A stretch of DNA of 64,000 bases from Cupriavidus pauculus (GTDB lineage: Bacteria; Pseudomonadota; Gammaproteobacteria; Burkholderiales; Burkholderiaceae): NCBI RefSeq assembly GCF_008693385.1, contig NZ_CP044065.1, forward strand, positions 3,162,001 to 3,226,000, read 5' to 3'. The notes below the pieces were generated by a model. The model made no database searches. It was not told the origin of the DNA and saw nothing but the letters and a program-made list of their open reading frames with translations. The position numbers and the translations under genes were made by a program. This document shows positions 38,360 through 46,622 of the stretch, in pieces. The first letter of the stretch is position 1; every line of letters starts with the position of its first letter.

Positions 38360-40387
38360 TTAGGCGAGGCGGAACACTTCCACCGCCTGCCGCAGTTCCT
38401 GCGCCTGATAGTGCAGGCTTTCCGCGGCAGCGGCGGCTTCCTCGACCAGCGCGGCGTTCTGCTGCGTGGTGATGTCCATTTCCGCCACCGCGCCGCTGAT
38501 CTGCGTCAGCCCCTGCGACTGCTCGCGTGACGCCACGCTGATATCGCCCATCAGTGCCGCAATGCCTTCCACGCGGCGAACCATGTCGTCGATCGCGTTG
38601 CCGGCCTGCTGCACGGCCTCGTTGCCCGACTTCAGGTCCGTTACCGTGCGCTCGATCAGCTGCTTGATCTCGCCGGCCGCGTTGGCGCTGCGCTGCGCGA
38701 GGCTGCGCACCTCGCCGGCCACGACCGCGAAGCCGCGGCCATGTTCGCCCGCCCGTGCCGCTTCCACGGCCGCATTGAGCGCGAGGATATTGGTCTGGAA
38801 CGCGATGCCGTCGATCATGCCGATGATGTCCACGACCTGCTGCGCATTCTTGTGGATATCCGCCATCGTGGTGACCACACGGCCGACGGTTTCGCCGCCC
38901 GCGCGTGCCGCCTCGGCGGCGCTGGTCACGGCTCCGTCGGCGTCCTGCGCGTTCTCGGCGTTCTGCTGCACCGTCGTGGTCAGTTGCTCGAGGCTGGCCA
39001 CCGTGCGTTCGAGGCTCCCTGCCTGTGCGGCCGTGCGCGCGGACAGATCGGCGTTGCCGCTGGCGATCTGGCTCGTGCTGCCGGCAATCGCGCCGATGCT
39101 TGCGCGGACCTTGTCGACGATGCCCGTGAGGCCCTGGCCCACGCCATCGATCGCCCGCATCAGCTCGCCGATCTCGTCGCCGCGCTGGCTGTCCAGCCGC
39201 GTGGTGAGGTCGCCGGCCGCCAGTCGCGAGGCCGCTTCGGCCGCATGCGCGAGCGGCTGGCTCACCATCCGGCGCAGCAGCCACCAGAACGCGGCCGATA
39301 CCGCGAGCGCGGCCAGCAGGCCGCCAATCAGGAACCGGTTGCGGCTGGCCACCAGTTCGTCGCGCAGCGTGGCCATCGGCACGGAGCCCGCGATCAGCCA
39401 TTGCCATTCGGGGTAGGTGACGAAGGCGGTCAGGCGTTCGGTCGGCGACGTGCCGCCGAGCGCGATGGTGTGGGTCAGCGTGCCGTCCCTGGCGGCGATC
39501 ATGTCGCGGACCCACGTGCCGCCGTCGGCATCCTTCGCGTCGAGCAGCGAGGTGCCTTCGCTGCCCAGCTTGTCCACCATCACCTTGCCCTGGTCCGCGC
39601 CGGCCTTGGCATCGATCACCATGAAGTGGCCCGTGCCGTTGATCGTCTTGCGGCGAATGCGGTTCTTCAGCGACGCGAGCTCGGCTTCGACGTTCACGCC
39701 CACGTACAGCGCGCCGACGATCTTGCCGCCAACGTCCTTCACGGGCTCGTACTTGCTCATATAGGGCTTGCCGAACAACCACGTGAGGGCGCGATACGAA
39801 CGGCCCGCGGATATGGCGGCGTAGGCGGCGCCCGAACGGTCGAGCAGCGTGCCGACGGCGCGTTCGCCGTCCTGCTTCTTCAGCGAGGTGGTCACGCGGA
39901 CGAAATCGTCGCCGGTGCGGGCGAACACGGTGGACACCGTGCCGCCGGTGGTGGCGAGAAAGCGGTCGGGGATCTCGAAGCTGTTGTTCAGCTGCAGGTC
40001 GCCGCTCAGGAAGGCGGGGGTCGGTTTGCCGGATACCTCGATGGTCTGCGACGGATCCACCGCGTAGGGGCCGGGGAGGACCGCCGCGAAGCTCAGCATG
40101 AAGCGGTCGGCTTCCTGGAGCATGGTGTCGTCGAGCTGGCCGACCAGTTCCCGCAGGGTCTGGCTCTCGGCGGTGATGGCGTCGCGCGCCTGCGTTTCCA
40201 GTTGCCGCATGCTGGCAACGGAGATGGCAAGCGAGAAGGCGCCGAAGGCGATGACCTGCACGACGAGCACGACGAGTGCGACGCGCGTGCCGATGCTCCA
40301 GTTGCTGGCGCGCTCCCGTGCGCGGCCGGCAAGGTTCGGACTATGGATGATGAGTTCTGACAAGGGGGCGCTCCGTGGAGTGACCAC
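38360..40387 (-). CDS. Methyl-accepting chemotaxis protein with Cache-type periplasmic sensor
   Basis: A 675-residue chemoreceptor. TM1 at about 33-58, a large periplasmic Cache domain (about 60-340; [22 protein letters not shown] and [19 protein letters not shown] elements), TM2 at about 350-370, HAMP, then a cytoplasmic signalling bundle. The kinase-control hairpin is [23 protein letters not shown] with [19 protein letters not shown]. No CheR-tethering pentapeptide is visible at the end. The start is GTG at 40387 in this call; TTG at 40363 has a better GGAG 7 nt upstream and would remove eight residues. Single gene; the ligand is unknown, perhaps an organic acid. Confidence 0.92.
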   Translation of the reverse strand: MVTPRSAPLSELIIHSPNLAGRARERASNWSIGTRVALVVLVVQVIAFGAFSLAISVASMRQLETQARDAITAESQTLRELVGQLDDTMLQEADRFMLSFAAVLPGPYAVDPSQTIEVSGKPTPAFLSGDLQLNNSFEIPDRFLATTGGTVSTVFARTGDDFVRVTTSLKKQDGERAVGTLLDRSGAAYAAISAGRSYRALTWLFGKPYMSKYEPVKDVGGKIVGALYVGVNVEAELASLKNRIRRKTINGTGHFMVIDAKAGADQGKVMVDKLGSEGTSLLDAKDADGGTWVRDMIAARDGTLTHTIALGGTSPTERLTAFVTYPEWQWLIAGSVPMATLRDELVASRNRFLIGGLLAALAVSAAFWWLLRRMVSQPLAHAAEAASRLAAGDLTTRLDSQRGDEIGELMRAIDGVGQGLTGIVDKVRASIGAIAGSTSQIASGNADLSARTAAQAGSLERTVASLEQLTTTVQQNAENAQDADGAVTSAAEAARAGGETVGRVVTTMADIHKNAQQVVDIIGMIDGIAFQTNILALNAAVEAARAGEHGRGFAVVAGEVRSLAQRSANAAGEIKQLIERTVTDLKSGNEAVQQAGNAIDDMVRRVEGIAALMGDISVASREQSQGLTQISGAVAEMDITTQQNAALVEEAAAAAESLHYQAQELRQAVEVFRLA

Positions 40388-40565
40388 ACGCCATCCCGGC
40401 GCGTGGGCGACGCCTGCTCTTCGGGCCGGTCGTCACCGGAGCTATTACGGTTACTTGGGGGATCGACTTTAGGAAATGCTTTACAGATGAACGGGTTTTA
40501 CATGTATTGGTTGTCTGAGGAGCAGTCCGGAGAAAGGGTCTGTAGAAACGGTCTAGAATCTGCGC

Positions 40566-41366
40566 ATGCCCGCTCCCAAGCCGACCGCCCGCGGTACCCC
40601 CGCCTATCCCGAGTACACGATCGACGAACTCGCGCGCGCGGCCGGGACGACCGTGCGGAATATCCGGTCCTATCAGGATCGCGGGCTGATCGATCCGCCC
40701 GAGCGGCGCGGGCGCGTGGGCATCTATACGCAGACCCACCTCGGGCGCCTGCGGCTCATCAACCATCTGCTGGCACGCGGGTACACGCTCGCGAACATCA
40801 TGGAGCTGCTCAAGGCCATCGTGGAAGGCCATGACCTGCGCTCGATCCTCGGGCTCGAGAGCGCGATCAGCAGTCCATGGACCAGCGAGTCCCCGCGGCA
40901 CTACTCCTATCTGGCCCTCGCCCGCCTGTTCGGTCGGGCGGTCTCGCGCCCGGCGCTCGCCAAGGCCATCGCCCTGGGGCTGCTCGAGCCCGATGGCTTC
41001 GGCTATCTCGCCCGGAGCCCGCGCGCCCTGCAAGCCGGCGCGGAGATCGCACGCGCGGGATTCCCGCTCGAGGACGTGCTCGGCATCATCGAACACGCGC
41101 GCAGCCACTTCCAGGCGGTGTCCGACCGCATCGTGGCGATGGTGGTGCGGGAACTCGACAAGTTCGGCGACGGCAACCTGCCGCCGCCCCAGGACGTGCC
41201 GCGCCTCGTCGATATCCTCTGGCGCATTCGCCCGCTGGCGATGGTTGCCGTGGAAACGGAAATGATGCGCGCGCTCGAGATCTCGGCCAACAAGTACCTG
41301 GGCGACCGCGTGGCGGCGATACTCGAGCACCTGCAAGACGGGCCCGGCGGCAAGGCGGGCAAGTGA
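40566..41366 (+). CDS. MerR-family regulator with extended effector domain
   Basis: A 266-residue regulator. The HTH opens YTIDELARAAGTTVRNIRSYQDRGLIDPPERRG, then wing and dimerisation helix (HLGRLRLINHLLARGYTLANIMELL). MerR proteins are usually near 140 residues; the extra 150 here form a helical effector domain (ALARLFGRAVSRPALAKAIALGLLEPDG) with what looks like a second HTH-like segment. A TTTACA-N17-TGTATT promoter lies upstream. It is convergent with, and 15 nt from, the end of the four-gene monooxygenase operon, and so is a candidate regulator by proximity only. Confidence 0.85.
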   Translation: MPAPKPTARGTPAYPEYTIDELARAAGTTVRNIRSYQDRGLIDPPERRGRVGIYTQTHLGRLRLINHLLARGYTLANIMELLKAIVEGHDLRSILGLESAISSPWTSESPRHYSYLALARLFGRAVSRPALAKAIALGLLEPDGFGYLARSPRALQAGAEIARAGFPLEDVLGIIEHARSHFQAVSDRIVAMVVRELDKFGDGNLPPPQDVPRLVDILWRIRPLAMVAVETEMMRALEISANKYLGDRVAAILEHLQDGPGGKAGK

Positions 41367-41381
41367 TGCCAACTGCCGCGG

Positions 41382-42263
41382 TCACGCGCCTGCCGACACC
41401 CCGCGGATAGACGGCGCGCGCGTGCTCGCCCCCGCCCGGATCGCCGTTTCCTCGATTTCCGCCACGAGCGGATCGATGCGGGCGAGTTGCGCGCGGTTGT
41501 CTTCGTCCCATGGATGGAAGCCCGGTCGGAAGTAGTCGAGCCATTCGGGGATCATGCGCCGCAGGACGCCCGGGGAGCCCCACAGGAAGTTCATCACGCG
41601 TCCAAACCCCAGCAGCTTGTTCGGGCAGTCGCGGTCCGCCATGACCAGGCGGATATGGAACACGAACACCATCGCCCAGAACGTGACCGTGGTGGTCAGC
41701 ATCGTGAATGCGCGCAGCAGGTACCGGTAGGGACCCGGCTTCATCACCGCGTTCCACACATCGTAGGCCACGGCCTTGTGTTCGGTCTCCTCGAGCGCAT
41801 GCCACGTCCACACCTGCCGGTAGCCGGGCTCGGAGTCGCCCATGTGGCGCGCGTCGGAGAGCAGGCCGCCCGCGAGCATCGCGGTGTAGTGCTCGAGCGC
41901 GATCGTATGCGCGAGTTGCCACGACTTCGGCAGGATCCGGCGCAGCAGGTTCAGCAGCTTCGCCACCGCGTTGTCGAGCTTCGATGCGGGCAGGCCCGCG
42001 TCGTCGAGCAACCGGTTATAGAGGATGTGCTCGCGTGTGTGCATCGCCTCCTGCCCGATAAAGCCCGCCACGGCCTGCTTGAGCTCGGGGTCGGTGATGC
42101 GGTCGCGATAGTTGCGCACGCTGTCCATGAAGAAGCGCTCGCCGGCCGGAAAAAAGATCGACAGCGCGTTGATGTAGTGGGTGACATGGCGCCCCCGCTC
42201 GTGCCAGTCGCAGATGCGATCGGGCGGCAGATGGGGATGCACGTCGCGTCGGACAGGCATCAT
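41382..42263 (-). CDS. PF10118-type metal-dependent hydrolase
   Basis: A 293-residue protein of the family named predicted metal-dependent hydrolase. His/Glu pairs spaced like a metal centre occur in GQEAMHTREH, LEHYTAML and HALEETEHKAVAYDVW; the pattern recalls diiron ferritin-like helices. Hydrophobic segments near residues 195-215 (LLRAFTMLTTTVTFWAMVFVF) suggest membrane association. The start at 42263 has AGGAG 8 nt upstream and overlaps the hydrolase stop by 4 nt. Last gene of the operon with monooxygenase, SDR and esterase. The reaction is not established for the family. Confidence 0.8.
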   Translation of the reverse strand: MMPVRRDVHPHLPPDRICDWHERGRHVTHYINALSIFFPAGERFFMDSVRNYRDRITDPELKQAVAGFIGQEAMHTREHILYNRLLDDAGLPASKLDNAVAKLLNLLRRILPKSWQLAHTIALEHYTAMLAGGLLSDARHMGDSEPGYRQVWTWHALEETEHKAVAYDVWNAVMKPGPYRYLLRAFTMLTTTVTFWAMVFVFHIRLVMADRDCPNKLLGFGRVMNFLWGSPGVLRRMIPEWLDYFRPGFHPWDEDNRAQLARIDPLVAEIEETAIRAGASTRAPSIRGVSAGA

Positions 42264-43240
42264 GATGACGTCTCCTGGAGGAATGACAACAGATCGGCCG
42301 CGACGGGCCGCGGATCTTCTTCCATCGGGATATGGCCGAGCCCCGCATAACGGCGCAGCCGCGCGCCCGCTATGCGCTGGACGAAGGCATCGGCATGCGC
42401 GGGGGGAATCCACCGGTCGTGCTCGCCCCACATCACGAGCGTGGGCGCGCGCACCGTGTGCAGCGCCTCGGTCGGCAGCGCGTCGAAGTCGAGCTTCGGC
42501 ACCATGCGTCCCACGGCCTCGCGCACGCCCGCGGCATGGAACAGGTCCACATAGCGACGGAAGGTCGCTTCCGAGATACGCGACGCATCGCCGTACACAT
42601 CGCGCGTGGCCGCCCGCACGATCGCCTCGGGCAACATCCACGGCGCCGACCAGCGCACCGGCGCATGACGGAACAGGTCGATCCAGATGGGCAGCTTCAT
42701 CGGGAACCCCGCCGCGCCGATCAGCACGAGCCGCTGCACGCGCGCGGGCGCGCGCACGGCAAGATCCCATGCGATGAGCCCGCCGAGCGAACTGCCGACG
42801 AACGTCGCGCGCCCGATACCCACCGCGGCAAGAAAGCCGTCGATGACCGCGCGGTACCGATCGACATCCATCGTCACGATGCGTCCCTGCGCGTCGCGCA
42901 GTGGCCCGCTGAGCCCGAACGGCGGCAGGTCGAAGCGCAACACGCGATAGTGCCGCCGGAGCGCGGGCATCAGGCCTTCCCACGTATGCAGCGATGCCCC
43001 GAAGCCGTGAATCAGCACGAGCGGTTCGCCGTCCGGCACGCCCTCGTCGGTGTAGTGGAGGCGAGCCCCGGCACAGTCCGGCAGCGTGACCGCGGCCCAG
43101 CGCGACTGCGGCAACGCATAGCGTCGGGCGAGCGTCTGCTGCGAGACGCCGAACAGTCCGATGCGGCCCTGGCCGAACCAGCGCGTGAACCATCCCGGTG
43201 GCGATTGCAGTGCCGCCTCGCGCGGCAGCGCGGCGCTCAC
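42260..43240 (-). CDS. Alpha/beta-fold hydrolase (probable ester/lactone hydrolase)
   Basis: A 326-residue alpha/beta hydrolase. Oxyanion motif LVLIHGFGASLHTWE (about 75-88), nucleophile elbow GSSLGG with Ser151, acid in WGEHDRWIP, and catalytic His in GLGHIPMEED. Neither secretion signal nor lipobox. It overlaps both neighbours by 4 nt (ATGA). Downstream of a Baeyer-Villiger monooxygenase and an SDR, the obvious job is to hydrolyse the ester or lactone the monooxygenase makes; this rests on gene order. Confidence 0.88.
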   Translation of the reverse strand: MSAALPREAALQSPPGWFTRWFGQGRIGLFGVSQQTLARRYALPQSRWAAVTLPDCAGARLHYTDEGVPDGEPLVLIHGFGASLHTWEGLMPALRRHYRVLRFDLPPFGLSGPLRDAQGRIVTMDVDRYRAVIDGFLAAVGIGRATFVGSSLGGLIAWDLAVRAPARVQRLVLIGAAGFPMKLPIWIDLFRHAPVRWSAPWMLPEAIVRAATRDVYGDASRISEATFRRYVDLFHAAGVREAVGRMVPKLDFDALPTEALHTVRAPTLVMWGEHDRWIPPAHADAFVQRIAGARLRRYAGLGHIPMEEDPRPVAADLLSFLQETSS

Positions 43241-44142
43241 GCGCGCTCTCCGTCGTGCGCGGGGGCCGGCGCGGCATCGCCCAGCAGCTTGCGGCGCTTG
43301 CGCCGGGTTTCGCGCACGACCAGCGACTGGTACGCGGCGGGCAGCAGGCGCGCCATCGCATCGGCGGCCACCGCATCGGGTCCGATCAGCACGCGCCGCC
43401 GGTTCGCGCGCACGCCATCGAGAATCACGCGCGCGGCTTTCTCCGGGGAGGTGATGAAGAACTTCTCGAACTCGTCGCGGCCCTGCTGCGCGTCGCGCAC
43501 GAGCAGCCCGTTCACGCTCGGCGACACGCGGCTCGCGCGCGCGATGTTCGTCTTGATGCCGCCCGGATGCACGGTCGTCGCCGACACGCCGCAGTTCATC
43601 AGGTCGAGCTCCTGCCGCAACGCTTCGGTAAAGCCGCGCACCGCATACTTGCTCGCGTTGTAGGCGCCCATGCCCGGTTGCGCGAACAGGCCGAACACGC
43701 TCGACGTGTTGACGATATGGCCTTCGCCGGTCGCCTTCAGATGCGGCAGGAATGCCTTGGTGCCATGCACGACGCCCCAGAAGTTGATGCCGATGATCCA
43801 GTCGAGATCGTCGTACGTCATGCCATCGACGGTGCTCGAGAGCGCCACGCCCGCATTGTTGAAGATCAGGTTCACGCAGCCATGCGCGTCGGCGGTCTCA
43901 TCGGCCCACGCATGCACGGCATCGCGTTGCGCGACATCGACGACGGCGCTTGTCACGCGCAGCATCGGCGCGCTACGCGACGCGATGCGTCCCACGTCCG
44001 CGACGGTCTGCGCGAGCGCATGGGCGTTGCAGTCGGACAGCGCGAGGTGGCAGCCTTCGCGCGCGAGGTCCAGCGCAAGCGCGCGGCCCATGCCGGACGC
44101 GGCGCCCGTAATGGCCGCCACCTTGTCTCGAAATACCTTCAT
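43237..44142 (-). CDS. Short-chain dehydrogenase (probable alcohol to ketone step)
   Basis: A 301-residue SDR of the SadH-like kind. Cofactor motif TGAASGMG (12-19), NNAGVA (95-100), Ser147/148 in NTSS, Tyr161 and Lys165 in YNASK. The C-terminal 50 residues are a basic extension (RRKRRKLLGD). The start at 44142 overlaps the monooxygenase stop as ATGA; a reading from 44376 would lie inside that gene. In analogous operons (for example mycobacterial mymA) an SDR oxidises the alcohol to the ketone on which the monooxygenase acts. Confidence 0.88.
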   Translation of the reverse strand: MKVFRDKVAAITGAASGMGRALALDLAREGCHLALSDCNAHALAQTVADVGRIASRSAPMLRVTSAVVDVAQRDAVHAWADETADAHGCVNLIFNNAGVALSSTVDGMTYDDLDWIIGINFWGVVHGTKAFLPHLKATGEGHIVNTSSVFGLFAQPGMGAYNASKYAVRGFTEALRQELDLMNCGVSATTVHPGGIKTNIARASRVSPSVNGLLVRDAQQGRDEFEKFFITSPEKAARVILDGVRANRRRVLIGPDAVAADAMARLLPAAYQSLVVRETRRKRRKLLGDAAPAPAHDGERA

Positions 44143-45737
44143 GCGGGTCTCCGTTCGTTGTTGTAGGCGTCCTGCGCGTCGTGCATCGCGTCGCGCATCG
44201 CGTCCTGCATGTCCCTCGCATCGGGCGCATGCGCGCGCCGGGGCCACGTCTCGTAGTCGTTCAACCGGAACGAGGCCGTCGCGCGGCGGAACTGGAAGGT
44301 GAAGCCCGGCCACAGCGTGGTGTTCCGGCCGCTGCGCGGATCGATGTACCAGCTCGCGCAGCCGCCGGCCGACCACACCGCGTGGCCGAGCCTGTTCTGG
44401 ATATCCGCATTGAAGGTCCGCTGCACTTCGGGCCGCACATCCACCGCATGCAGGCCGCGCTTGTCCATATGGCGCAGCGCGTCGAGGATGTAGGCCACCT
44501 GCGATTCGATCATGAACACCATCGAGCTATGGCCGAGGCCCGTGTTCGGGCCCACCACGAGGAACAGATTCGGAAAGCCCGCGACCGTGGTGCCCAGGTA
44601 CGCCTGCGCGCCATCGCGCCACGCGTCGAGCAGGTCGCGCCCGTCGCGGCCGACGATCACGCCGCGCGGCAGCGGATCGGTGGCGTGGAAGCCCGTGCCG
44701 AGGATGATGCAGTCCGCGGGCCGCCGCGTGCCGTCGCGCATGACGATCGCATCGGGCTCCACGCGCGCGATGCCCGTGGTCACCACGTCGACGTTGGGAC
44801 GCGACAGCGTCGGGTAGTAGTCGTTGGAGATGAGCACGCGCTTGCAGCCGATCGTGTAGTCGGGCGTCAGCGTGCGGCGCAACGCGGCATCGGGCACCTG
44901 CCGCGCGAGATGCCGGCGCGCGATGCGTTCCACCGCTTTCATCAGCTTCGGATGGATCACGAAGCCGAGCACGCGCGCCTCGAGCGCCCAGTACAGCCCC
45001 GCGCGCCACAGCGCCTGCGTCAATGGCAGATAGCGGAACAGCCAGCGTTCGCGCGCGCTCACGGCGCGGTCCGGCTTCGGCATGATCCATGGCGGGGTGC
45101 GCTGGTACAGATCGAGTTGCGCGACCTGCGGCGCGATCTGCGGCACGAACTGGATCGCGCTCGCGCCGGTGCCGATCACCGCCACGCGCTTGCCGGCCAG
45201 CGGATAGTCGTGCCGCCACTGTTGCGAGTGGAAACAGGTGCCGGCAAAGGATTCGAGGCCCGGGATATCGGGAATCGACGGACGGCTCAGCCCGCCCATG
45301 CCCGAGACCAGCACGCGCGCGCTGATCCGCGCGCCATTGGCCATCTCGAGCCGCCAGACGCCCCCATGCTCGTCCCAGCTGGCACGGCGCAGTTCGTGGC
45401 CGAAGCGCAGGTGGGGGCGCAGGCCGAAGCGGTCCGCGCAGCGTTCGAGGTAGGCGCGGATCTCTGGCTGCGGCGAGAACATGCGCGACCAGTCCGGGTT
45501 CGGCGCGAACGAGAACGAATAGAGGTGGGACTGCACGTCGCACGCGCAGCCGGGGTAGTGGTTGTCACGCCAGGTGCCGCCCAGCGAGTCGGCCTTCTCG
45601 AAGATCGCGAAATCCTCGACACCGGACTGCCGGAGGCGAATGGCCATGCCAAGTCCGGCGAACCCGCTGCCGATGATGGCAACGTCGCAATGCCCGTCGG
45701 CACGGGTCTCCGAGGCACTTCTCGGTGGGGCATTCAT
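44139..45737 (-). CDS. Baeyer-Villiger flavin monooxygenase
   Basis: A 532-residue type I Baeyer-Villiger monooxygenase that inserts oxygen next to a ketone using FAD, NADPH and O2. FAD Rossmann motif GSGFAG (23-28), GGTWRDNHYPGCACD (53-67), the diagnostic fingerprint FAGTCFHSQQW (164-174) matching FxGxxxHxxxW, and second Rossmann GTGASA (189-194). The C-terminal DAMRDAMHDAQDAY tail is repetitive and probably dispensable. First gene of the four-gene operon; a 317-nt gap separates it from the divergent TAT/GMC pair. Substrates in related enzymes range from cyclic ketones to long-chain ketones. Confidence 0.92.
   Translation of the reverse strand: MNAPPRSASETRADGHCDVAIIGSGFAGLGMAIRLRQSGVEDFAIFEKADSLGGTWRDNHYPGCACDVQSHLYSFSFAPNPDWSRMFSPQPEIRAYLERCADRFGLRPHLRFGHELRRASWDEHGGVWRLEMANGARISARVLVSGMGGLSRPSIPDIPGLESFAGTCFHSQQWRHDYPLAGKRVAVIGTGASAIQFVPQIAPQVAQLDLYQRTPPWIMPKPDRAVSARERWLFRYLPLTQALWRAGLYWALEARVLGFVIHPKLMKAVERIARRHLARQVPDAALRRTLTPDYTIGCKRVLISNDYYPTLSRPNVDVVTTGIARVEPDAIVMRDGTRRPADCIILGTGFHATDPLPRGVIVGRDGRDLLDAWRDGAQAYLGTTVAGFPNLFLVVGPNTGLGHSSMVFMIESQVAYILDALRHMDKRGLHAVDVRPEVQRTFNADIQNRLGHAVWSAGGCASWYIDPRSGRNTTLWPGFTFQFRRATASFRLNDYETWPRRAHAPDARDMQDAMRDAMHDAQDAYNNERRPA
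44176..44211. repeat. Three 12-bp units in the 3' end of the monooxygenase gene
   Basis: GCGTCGTGCATC, GCGTCGCGCATC and GCGTCCTGCATG in tandem, with weaker copies on both sides. In frame, encoding Asp-Ala-Met/Gln-type tetrapeptides in the C-terminal tail. Confidence 0.7.
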
Positions 45738-46054
45738 CGGGGGCGTCTCTCCATGGTGGTGGCATCGATCTGGCGTCGATCTTTACATTGATCGATGTCA
45801 TCGTAGGCACCCGCCCCGGCGTCGGTCAACGCGCTGGTTTGAAGGATTGCTCTATTTTTGGCCGATTTCCAGCGATGTTGGCATCACATTAAACGGCGTT
45901 AGTGGCGGGATCGCAGCGCTGGGTACGGACCGCCGCCGTGCGTTTGAAACCGCTGAGCGATTGCTGGCGCGCGCGGGCGGCTTCGGCAGAATCGCAACGC
46001 CGATCGCCCAAAGCTGCGGGTGATACGAGAACGACAACATCCACGGAGACCGCC
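45738..46054. other. Divergent 317-nt gap between monooxygenase operon and TAT/GMC pair
   Basis: Probable promoter region for both directions. A 14-bp near-palindrome ACATTGATCGATGT (45784-45797) lies 47 nt upstream of the monooxygenase start. A less GC-rich patch is found at 45850-45895. Frames here are antisense shadows without ribosome sites. Confidence 0.5.
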
Positions 46055-46615
46055 ATGCCCCCTCGCGACCCCGCGCGCCGCCACGTGCTCAAGGTCGGCG
46101 CCGGCTTCACCGCCGCACTCGCCTGCGCCGCGATCCTCCCCGCGCTGACGGGATGCGCGGGTGCCAGTCCGCCGCTGCCCGGGCTGGATTTCCTCCAACC
46201 CGCCGACGTGGCGATGTTCCGCGCGCTGCTGCCCGCGATCGCCAGCGATCTCGCGACGCTCGATACCGCGCAGCGCGACGTGCGGCTCGACAAGGCCGTG
46301 CGCAATATCGACGCGACCATCGCGGCCATGGGATCGCAGTCGCGCGGCGAGCTACGCAAACTGCTGGACCTGCTGGCCAGCCGGCCGCTGCGCTGGATGC
46401 TGGCGGGCATTGCCACGCCCTGGGAGCACACCACGCCCGGGCAGGCGCGCGCGTTCCTCGCGCGCTGGCGGGCGAGCCGCTTCGCCACGCTCAACGCGGG
46501 CGGCGTCGTGCTCGTCAAGCTCGCGAGCGTCAGCTACTTCGTGCTGCCGGAGACGTGGGCCGCCAGCGGCTATCCGGGACCCAACCCCGCCATCTATCGC
46601 GCGCTCCACGCGTGA
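46055..46615 (+). CDS. TAT-exported small protein paired with GMC oxidoreductase
   Basis: A 186-residue protein with a twin-arginine signal ARRHVLKVGAGF, hydrophobic core, and a lipobox-like LTGC at the end of the signal. The mature part (FLQPADVAMFRALLPAIASD, GQARAFLARWRASRFATLNAG, ASGYPGPNP) resembles gluconate-2-dehydrogenase-subunit-3-like partners of GMC oxidoreductases. GGAG lies 6 nt before ATG 46055. The partner gene starts 7 nt after its stop. It probably carries its folded flavoprotein partner across the inner membrane, as the large subunit lacks its own signal. Confidence 0.8.
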   Translation: MPPRDPARRHVLKVGAGFTAALACAAILPALTGCAGASPPLPGLDFLQPADVAMFRALLPAIASDLATLDTAQRDVRLDKAVRNIDATIAAMGSQSRGELRKLLDLLASRPLRWMLAGIATPWEHTTPGQARAFLARWRASRFATLNAGGVVLVKLASVSYFVLPETWAASGYPGPNPAIYRALHA

Positions 46616-46622
46616 ACCGACC

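Noticed and set aside
42264..43376. Extension of the PF10118 hydrolase to 664 residues
   Set aside because: The extra part overlaps the alpha/beta hydrolase gene in another frame; a good ribosome site lies before 42263.
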